Below, in pieces: positions 55,252 through 64,000 of a DNA stretch of 64,000 bases; within the stretch, counting starts at the first letter, position 1, and each line of letters begins with the position of its first letter. The stretch covers positions 3,856,501 through 3,920,500 of the forward strand of contig NC_059556.1 in the NCBI RefSeq assembly GCF_905220415.1. Reading direction: 5' to 3'. The notes under the pieces are model-generated. The model did no database searches. It was not told where the DNA came from and was given only the letters and a program-made list of their open reading frames with translations. The position numbers were made by a program, and so were the translations under genes. This DNA is from Colias croceus. Lineage: Eukaryota > Arthropoda > Insecta > Lepidoptera > Pieridae.

Positions 55252-56460
55252 TGTGAATAATTCCAGACTTTCTTTTCTATGACCTTTTATACCTATCGGG
55301 GATATATCACAAGAAAACCTATTCTAATCGTTAACGTTGTTTCTACTACTACCTACTACACTATACTAATTAACAATTAAGTAGCTAAATTTGTTATAGT
55401 TAAAATTATACCACCTATAAGGTCAATATTGGCAACATAAAAGGAGAAGTACTGCCTTGACCGGCGGTAATAACAACTGCATTCCTGTGCAGTGTCTCAT
55501 CGATGACGCATGCTTACCTGTAACAATGAATTTATATATTAGACCCGAGATGACTGACTTTGTATCAAATATGAATGGTTGAGACATAAATAATATTAAA
55601 ATTATAGTAGGTAGCAAAATTTGTGTGATTATAGAGAGTGAAGAATAATTCAATGAAAATAACATAATAAAAATAAAATTGTCTCATAACTTAAAATAAC
55701 AGTATTAAACTATGCTTCAACTCAAAAGCAAAAACAAAAAGACTGCTTATAGCTCTGACAATAGTGATAATTCCGCATGTGAAATAAGTTATTATAAAAG
55801 CAGTTCGAGCTAAAATGTTGTTTCACTCACATTAACGCTACCCACCTATTTAAAGACAAATTTATGCACGAAAAATTTCACTTTGAAAATACAGAAAGCT
55901 TTATATCTACAAAATGGTACAAGTATTATTGACAAGCAGGAAACTGGGACATCCGACTGTCTCGTTAGCATAAATTTAATTAATATCGCCCATTATTATC
56001 ACAAAGAACTTTGATGTTTGACAGGGACCTTTATGTTACGAAAATTAGATATTGTAACATTAGGTTGGTCCTTCGAGCGCGAAAAATTAAAAATTTGTCA
56101 GAATATTCCATACACATATTTTGGGTGATGTGAAATTCTCGAGCCTTTGTCGTTATAAATCTTTCATCTCTCTGATGTTAAATATTTTACAAAATAGCTA
56201 AATAGTAAGTACACACATGTAAATGTGTAAAGAATACCTACTCCAAAGTAAAAAAATACTATTATTCCCCTCTGTAGTAGATAGTAATTGTAATAGATAC
56301 TGGAAATAGTTATAATTCAAGGAAGTAATTAAAATATTAATCATATGCCAAAATGACCCATTATTATTAGACTTCAAAAGATTTAAAAGATATGATTTTC
56401 CTGTACGATATTTGGACGACGAATGTAAAACTTTCTCATACATGACCAGACGAATAAATA
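55252..56460. other. upstream of X1: 5' intron or flank, part 5
   Basis: AT-rich sequence, nothing recognised. Confidence 0.45.
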
Positions 56461-56596
56461 AACATCAGCTGCATTATAATAAAATCAATGCGATCGAGAT
56501 TGCATTAAGAATGCACCATCTGCACATAGGACCAATAGCAGACGCATAAAAAGGAAAGAGCCTAAAAAATGAAGCCAAATAAAGGCAGATGGCTCA

Positions 56597-56616
56597 CACC
56601 TGTCGATAGTCAGGTG
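56597..56616. promoter_or_regulatory. paired E-boxes CACCTG/CAGGTG, Snail-type
   Basis: ACACCTG and CAGGTGT face each other across 8 bp, a perfect 7-bp inverted pair. CAGGTG is the core bound by Snail-family repressors, which control E-cadherin genes. The pair lies in a complex, GC-richer island (about 56460-56720), 18 kb upstream of X1. No activity is shown by sequence alone. Confidence 0.35.
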
Positions 56617-56719
56617 TTCGACCAATATCGTGTGTACAATCGATTTGGATAGCTTTGCCGTGGACCACTTTATCTCCCGGCTTTTGTGCCTTTTGCATGT
56701 CTGATGTATGCCTACGTGA

Positions 56720-58314
56720 AATTTGGAATTGCTATTTTTGTTTGTGGCTGATATTTTGTTGGATAGGTACGCGGAATAGAAGCTAAAATATAGTGTCCTG
56801 TTTTATTGTTTCTTCGTCGATATGAACGTTTCTTTTGTTACGGCTTTTTGATTGAATATCGCGAATTGAAAGCTGACTGGATACTGAAGTAGAATTTGGT
56901 AACGTCTTCTATGATATATTCGATACTGTAATATACGTTCTTAAATATTGACTTCACATACCATCAAACTATGAAATGACATGTCAGCCATGGTACTAGC
57001 GCTAGAAACTTCTAGATCAACATACTTCAATAAGGAATTTGAGCGTCCCGAACTGGTTTGCTGGAATTTGCGAAACACCCGTGCAAACCAGTTCAAATTC
57101 AAGGCCCAACTTCGGGAATGCTGCGTTTCACCCCAGTTATGTTAATACTGATGTAAGATATTGCCACTCTTATTTATTTTTCTTCAAGTTTATCCTTGTA
57201 ACTATCGTGATAAAATATTGGCCAGTGTTCTTAATTAAATTACATGACTTACACGGATTTTTATGACAATACTGACGTTTGAATTTATGACCTCTCAAAC
57301 GCTTATCCAGAATGCGGTTAATATAAATAATAATTCATAACATATCGACGATATGAAAACGTATCATTAACAAGTATAAGAAATTAGTGAAAACCTGTAA
57401 TTTTTATTACTTAGTTTTTTAATACTTTTAATGCATTGACTTGTTATGCATAGGTACAAAAAATATACTTTTTTACAGAACATTCCAGCAACTTCGAAAA
57501 AACTTTATTTAAGTAAATCACGACCAAACCAGAGAAATTAAAAGCTACAGTATACGCATGCTCATAGGACTGGTTGGTGACTCAGCACAAGAAACATCTG
57601 GTCCGCCCCGGTCATGCATCAGACTCGAAGGACTAGAGGTCAACGGAATTCGGACCCTTGTCTAAAATGTCTAATGGATTATTGAAAACGTGACACTGCC
57701 AGGACATAATAATGGTGTAGTTCGACAGGGTTCCTTTTTTGGAAAAGAAATAGGCTTTTATGGTTTCAATTGGCATGTATAACTAATTGATTATTATATA
57801 GCATGAACTATAACTCCAACTTTTAAGTACGTAATATAATAATAAATCCATGGTACGTGAGTAACTGTAGATTTGCATTGCAAATTAATTTAAGCTCATT
57901 CACAAAGGACCAAGTAACTGTTTTTAACGATGCAATCGGATAAAATCCCCATGATTTGGGCTACTTTTACGACTGCCCAAATTTCTCGGGGCGGATGAAT
58001 GAATCACGATTTCTCGGAACTGTATCAAATGCGGTGCAAATGAGAAACGTAAATATTATTACACGATTAAAAGTAGGTTACATTCGTCAAACGTTTCCTT
58101 GTTTAAACTAGTTTTAAATAACTGCTTGCTGTGAAATAATAGCGGAGTTAATGTTTCATATTTGTGTTGGATAATTACTTAGGATGTTAGCAACATGAGA
58201 ATTTATTCAGAGCTATAAGAACGATAATTAAAAGGGTTTAAATATATTAATATCAAACTTTAATCTATTATGATTTCCTGTATGATGTTCTGTTCTACAA
58301 ACGGAAAAATAACA
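56720..58314. other. upstream of X1: 5' intron or flank, part 6
   Basis: No gene seen. At about 57051-57092 AACTGGTTTGC and GCAAACCAGTT form an inverted pair inside another complex stretch. Confidence 0.45.
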
Positions 58315-58640
58315 TAATAAATAAATAAATAATAAAATTCTTTATTGACATAATTACACAGGTCAGGTAATAAAACTGCATCTTTGCTGCACATTAGCAT
58401 GACATATTGGTACAACACCTTCAACGTCGATTTTACCCTAATTTATCGAAAGACATAGTAACACATTTCCACTGAAAAGTTCTAGAAAAGGCGATGATGC
58501 GTCACCGGGATGGACCCAGCAAATTGATCAAACGGAGCTGTCCAATGAGTCTTGGCACAATGCACATTCTTCGGAAACGTGCCTTTATAGTCCACTGCGA
58601 GCCAGTCATGTGACTGGAAAGAGGTTAACCCAATCGCCTG
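58315..58640 (-). repeat. possible LINE 3' region
   Basis: AATAAATAAATAATAAAATT, CTTTATTGACATAATTACAC, then moderately GC-rich sequence with GATGCGTCACCGGGATGG. Read on the minus strand it resembles a 3' UTR ending in TCAATAAAGAAT. No ORF remnant is found. Confidence 0.3.
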
Positions 58641-58648
58641 TATGAATA

Positions 58649-58835
58649 CTAGCTTTTACCGCGGCTTCACCAACGTAGTGAAGGAAATTACAAAGCAGTC
58701 TATGCCACTATCTAGTGTCACTCTCTAGCATCCTATCTGCAGACACAAATGTCATACCATATCATGCCTCTGTTGCAAGTTGCAACGTGAAAGAAAGACA
58801 AAAAAACATACTTTCGTAAATAAAATATTATCAAG
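58649..58835 (-). mobile_element. decayed Helitron-like element (inverted)
   Basis: Plus strand has A then CTAGCTTTTACCGCGGCTTC, and about 180 bp on ACATACTTTCGTAAATAAAA, TATTATCAA: the reversed end and start of this element class, with mutations. Confidence 0.5.
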
Positions 58836-61800
58836 TAACATTTTACCGTTGATTACGAGGCGATGAACCGCGATGATTCAAGTGTAAATATAGATACGTA
58901 TGTGTGAATTGATACTGAATGGTAAACATTGTTTTAAAAACCGGACTGAAATGGTTATTCTTTCATTTTTAATATTGAAATCATCATCAATCAATCATCA
59001 TTTTACAAATAAGCTCATTTAAATCGTTAACTATTAATGTTTTTTACAGATGCGATGTTTGCAATAATAGGTCTATAAAATAACGCTAAAATTACATTGC
59101 AGATTTAGTAACGTTTAAAACATTTCAAACAATAACACACGATATGGATCAAATCTATAAAAAATTTTCTCGTAGTCTACAAGAAATTTTCTGATTTTGT
59201 ACAAACTGTTTTCTGTTGATGGACCCTAAAGGGGAACGTGAATTGAATTCAGGACATAGATCAGATTACCACGTGCACTTGAACCGTTTGATCTATATAA
59301 ATCTGTTATGAAATTTTACCAGTTCACTACACAGAGCTTTATGTATTATTTGTAACAAATTGACAGTGATTTTGACTAAAAGCCTCGGCACTATCCGCAT
59401 GCATACCACCAGCATGACACGATTATATTACTGAAAAATAATTTAGCTTTAAAACCAGTTTGTTTAGTACAAACAAACAAAAATAATCTCATTACAATAT
59501 CAATAAATAACTCAACTGAAATAAATATGAAGCTAACAATCGTTTCCATCAGAGGCTGGTTGAATTATTTTTTTCCAATTGCTATCTCTGTTGATCCTAA
59601 AACCTTTGACAGATCAACGAAACGAGTCCGGGATGGTTTATGCAAAAATGTTAGTTACGAATCGAATATTCTCGAAGTATTCTCGATAAAGATCGACAAT
59701 TTCCCACCAGCCTTACATCAACACTATAGGTACGAATAATACGATATACTTCTAGCTTTATGACAAGAAATTTATAGCCACCTTCTCGTTTTTATGCTTT
59801 TATTCTTTTGTTGGCGTAAATAAAACCTTTTTTAGTTCCCTCCAGTCGTTTTAAAATTTTATAGCACTGTAAAATTATATAAGTCCCCACAGAAGTCTGT
59901 TTGCGTAATTATACAATGGTCTGGTTTTATTTCAATTAAATGGAATGATGCTAGTTTTATGTCGGAATATGTTATTTCTTAACATTTATAATATTATTTT
60001 AGTTATAATAGTTTTGTCGGTTGTCTGTTTGGAATAGCATAAATCTTATTGCGAAGCTTTACTGGTCGTATATTATTTAAAATGGTTTTCAAAACAGAAG
60101 TTTATTATAAGTAAGTGCATTGCGAAATAAACAGTTAGTTATTATTATTATTATAATATTCTATAGTATCCAATTATACGTAACAAATTTTCCAAGAAAC
60201 AATATAAGTTTTACAATCGTCCCAAGTAAATATGGGCATCAAAATCAAATACAAATTTATCTAGCGCTCTCAAATTAAACATCGAGGTCAATGACCCGCT
60301 GATAATGAATCAATAACCTATCTTTATATGTTATGCAAATATAATTGATAACGATAATAAATTTATGTTGTACACATGAAATACGTTGAACTTTATGTTA
60401 TTTTATTGATTAAGAAACGTTTTATTGGTATAGAATTTTAGATATTTCATAAGATGATAAGATTTATTGTATATAAAGCTCTTGTATTGTATTAATATGA
60501 GTATTGTAAGAATGTAGTAATATGTGATACTTGCTTTCAATCCTTGTGAGCGAATCTTTGTGCCAGAGCAAAAATAAATAAATATTTTTTGTGATCAAGT
60601 CAAAAGTTACCACAATGATAAAGTCTGTATTTTCCTTTATTTTCAGTTGTTCTTTTATATTTTTCTTCATCCAAAAAATGTCTACATAAAAAGTATTACA
60701 AAAAAAAAATTGTGGAGTGCTTTAAAAGAGGTCTATGTCCAGCATCGAACAGATAAAAAATCATAGTTGACTACGAATGACAAAACCTTCAAATGTATCT
60801 GTTTTTTCCAACTAGTTAACGAGCTCCAGTTAGATACCAAAGTATGACGTCACGAGAGATGAGCATTAACAGTAATCCATTATTTTCGATCTCACAAAGG
60901 AGGCTGTGTCACGGCGCCACCGTCATTAAGATGAATTAGTATCACGTATTACATTCTGTATTTCATGACGCGTATGAAGATGCTAAAATACTGTGTTAAC
61001 TTATACTATGACGTCATCTATGATATTATAGGGGGTGCGGAATACGTCAGGACTCGTAAATACAACAAAAACTTTCAGATGAGAATAATTGGATAGGACA
61101 TGATATTAACATGTTCTTGATTTTACTTCACATTGTAAAATATATATTGTATTCTTTTTAATTTGGACATTTTGAATTTCAAAACATATTATCCGTCAAT
61201 GCATAATTTGTATTTCCAAATACATATATGGGTTCCAGGAAAACTACCTATCCCTTTTTCGAATTACGTCATAGCAATACATATTATGATATTTCTGGAT
61301 TAATAAAAACGTACTATGTCAAGGATAACTCCAGTATCAATCATGCGCGTATCAATTAAACTGCAAACGTAAAATGCAGAATTGTTATTCTGCGTATGAC
61401 GACTAATTTTCTTCCTGCGGATTTGCTTGCGTTTATATTTCTTTACTTTCGATTTAAATTTTAGTGTTCCAGATAAATCTAATCCTTTTTAATTCTCTGA
61501 ATATTCCATATATTATTTATTTTATAATTCTACCTACCTGCATAGATTAGTTAATCAGCTTGCACTCGATAAAGTGACAAAAGTAAAGGTTCATCCACCA
61601 AAATAAATATCGAAATAAGAAAGTAAAGCCATAATCTAAAGAATGCACAACCGCATAAATACAACGGTTCTTACACATCTTTCGGGACCCATTAAAACGA
61701 TTTCAAAGACTGATGACATTCAAAGTTGGTTCGCCCAATCAGTCCTTTAGAAAATATGATAACTGTATTAGTCGTACGTGAATACGGATGCTAAAAGCAC

Positions 61801-64000
61801 ACGTATTACCGGTAAATTGGGGTCACATTTGAACGCTGCATCAAATCGTGACCCTCGTGAGATCATCTGTGAAGATAGAGCGAAGCCTTTTAAGATGGGC
61901 ATTATATATTCAATTCGTGAAACGAGCGTGGCATAAATCTTAAGAGGTATTCGTAAATCAAACTTTTTGTCCCCAAATCTATAATTCACGATTCCTGCGC
62001 ATAGCCAAGTACACTTTGATCAGCAGGACATAAAAATAACAGATGATCGTAAAAGGGCCGTTTAGTTTCCGAGGAATTGATCACGATTACATTAAAGCTC
62101 ATGTTTGATAATAAATTTACAAAAACGCTTAATTTAAATCTTAATTTAATAGAAAGTGATATTAACAATTGAAATTGGATTCATAGCAAAAAAAAATAGG
62201 TAGCTCAATCAGAAATGAACCCAATTATTTTTCAGTATTCATCATATTATATAGATTTAACAAACCGCACATCAACTATCCTCTAACCGTCTAACGTTAT
62301 TGAGACGTCAACAACCTCTCTTTACCGGTATTAAATTTCGCCAACACCCACTTATATTTGACGACAAAATTGAAAACACCTCAACGCGTGAAAGGGAATA
62401 CGTTGGCACAATATAAAGATTGGGTTTATAGCCAATATAGATGGAGTCCGCGACGGGCAGGTACACTCACTCCTAGAAACGAGATGAACTCATAAATTCC
62501 TTTACGACAAATAAAAATACGCCTTCCAATACGAGCCGGTTCTACGGACCGAATAAATCATTCAATCTAAGAATCGTAGGCCTTTTGACTTTGAATTTAT
62601 TTCAGCGAATTTTCGCAAGTGTCGGTTGCAACTGTTTTTCGAGCGTTGCCCGGTACCCTAGATTTAAAGTATTAAAATTCTCGTTGGCATAAACGGGATC
62701 CTAGGAGGTTGAAGTGAACAATGTCTCAAATTTAGCAGAGTATTCTTCCATTCTTCGCAAATAAGGTCACCTTTCATGTAGCGCATTTGACGAGTGCAAG
62801 TTGTGACATTTTATTTTCGTCCCGGGAGATATAACTCTAGTAGTGGCAATGAAACCAGCTAAGCCAAGTTTAAAGTTTCAATTGAGCACGGCACTACTTA
62901 TCCTTGGGCTTTGTATTACTATTTACGGGCAGTTTTAGGATTGGACGCCAGTTTTAAAGCTATATTGATTTAACATGTTGTATACTTTAATGCTATTAAG
63001 AAGAATTATCTCTATTTCTATACGGAACAGAATTACTTGGTTCGTTTTTCAGCGCCAAATATACACGATATGATTGTTTTATTTCCTTTTATTGGCGAGT
63101 ATTTCTTCTATCATTATGTCTTCACAATTTTTCATATGTTGTTTCGGATGTTTCTTTACCATAGTTGCCTGTCACCAAATAACTTTCTGCGATGATTATA
63201 AATTGTAATCAATCTGAAGCTACAAAGGCAGGTGCATATCCCGACAAGACGTACCACAGTATAATCCGAATGTAAGGAGAATCACGTCTCGTCGGACGTC
63301 GTAATCTCGAAGACAATCTGCTTGAGATTAGTTTCACGTGTGTTGCTATGGCCAGGGACTTGGACACACACTTGGGGATTTTGGTTGAGCTTCATGTTTG
63401 AGAGAGTATGTTTTCTGGTTCATGGGAAGGAAAACTTTCTTTTGATAGGCGGGTGAAGAATGTGATTCTTTATTAACAATTTCTTTCTATGACTATTCAT
63501 AGCTGAACATTTTTAGTTAAGTGATGTCAACAAATTGAGTTTATAAGGTACGTAAGGTATGATTTTTTGCATGGGAATAAATGTAACTAATTATTTTAAT
63601 TTGTGTTTCAATGGAACCGGTTTTAAAAGAACTCGTTTACAGTGTGAAGAAATACCATATAAACAAACACGTTTAACAATATCAACCCTAGTACGTACAG
63701 TACCTTTACAACACACGACATTAACCTACGTCTTTCAGAACATAATATTCACTCCCAAAAGTTTGATACACCATATAAATTATAAGAATTCGCAGGGTCA
63801 GTTGCAAGTCCCGCGTTAGCTGGTTTCCTGCAGGATATAACGAATTCGATAACACATAGCCTCGTTGCACGTACCTCCGCTGTTATCGAATGATGTTGAC
63901 ATCGTCCATTGTTTATCACGTGTTGGAAGAAATTCGCGCATTTCTTGCTGGATTTATTTTATAATGAAATATAGTAATGGTTATTTAATTAACCGACTTC
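58836..64000. other. upstream of X1: 5' intron or flank, part 7
   Basis: AT-rich, with no supported exon. TGACGTCA octamers lie at 60845-60852 and 61009-61016 within a more complex stretch. ATTCGATAAC and GTTATCGAAT form an inverted pair at about 63843 and 63885. A 29-codon plus-strand frame at 62849 is listed separately. Confidence 0.45.
62849..62938 (+). CDS. candidate 29-residue membrane micropeptide (doubtful)
   Basis: ATG preceded by GTGGCA (a purine at -3), then MKPAKPSLKFQLSTALL and a hydrophobic stretch ILGLCITIYG before the stop. A basic N-terminus followed by a 15-residue apolar run looks like a signal anchor. There is no family match, promoter or second exon to support it, and a frame this short can arise by chance. 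Confidence 0.15.
   Translation: MKPAKPSLKFQLSTALLILGLCITIYGQF

Noticed and set aside
56594..56698. 34-codon minus-strand frame ending in RTPDYRQV
   Set aside because: A second minus-strand frame is open over the same stretch, so the openness is not specific; the phase at its possible donor does not fit X1.
38733..64000. A CRISPR array, rRNA or viral genes
   Set aside because: No spaced direct-repeat array, no conserved rRNA core and no viral protein signature was seen anywhere in the window.

Overview
The window is from an insect, almost certainly a moth or butterfly. It is AT-rich and crowded with short non-autonomous transposons that begin TC, end in a GC-rich hairpin plus CTAG, and sit between A and T (LEP1-type Helitron-like elements typical of Lepidoptera). 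A tRNA-derived SINE and other repeats familiar from lepidopteran genomes are also present. Family names for repeats are from memory.

Only one protein-coding gene is supported. It lies on the minus strand between 38732 and 1201 as 23 exons, all with GT/AG borders and consistent phases, and encodes 1,462 residues plus a stop. The architecture is seven cadherin repeats, a non-chordate classic cadherin (NC) region, an EGF-like motif, one laminin G domain, one membrane helix and a catenin-binding tail. This is the layout of shotgun (shg), the DE-cadherin of adherens junctions. DN-cadherin is a worse fit because its cytoplasmic tail and repeat number differ. Only the start codon, signal peptide and a short N-terminal stretch are missing; they must lie upstream of 38732.

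Layout: 1-1200 is the presumed 3' UTR with a decamer minisatellite. 1201-6213 holds the last laminin G exon, the transmembrane exon and the cytoplasmic exons. Here the juxtamembrane exon has left tandem partial copies of its 3' end in the next intron, each with a perfect heat-shock-element-like array. 6943-22399 holds the rest of laminin G, the EGF-like motif and the NC region. The intron between 7168 and 14156 contains a 1.75-kb foldback element. 27931-38732 holds the cadherin repeats, with an intronic 155-bp palindrome next to one exon and a truncated LINE tail.

38733-64000 has no exon I can support. It is read as 5' intron or upstream DNA of shg. It contains Helitron-like elements, a SINE with target-site duplication, a 1.66-kb inverted-repeat structure carrying a nested element, and a few more complex islands. 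One island, at about 56460-56720, has paired CACCTG/CAGGTG sites of the kind bound by Snail-family repressors.
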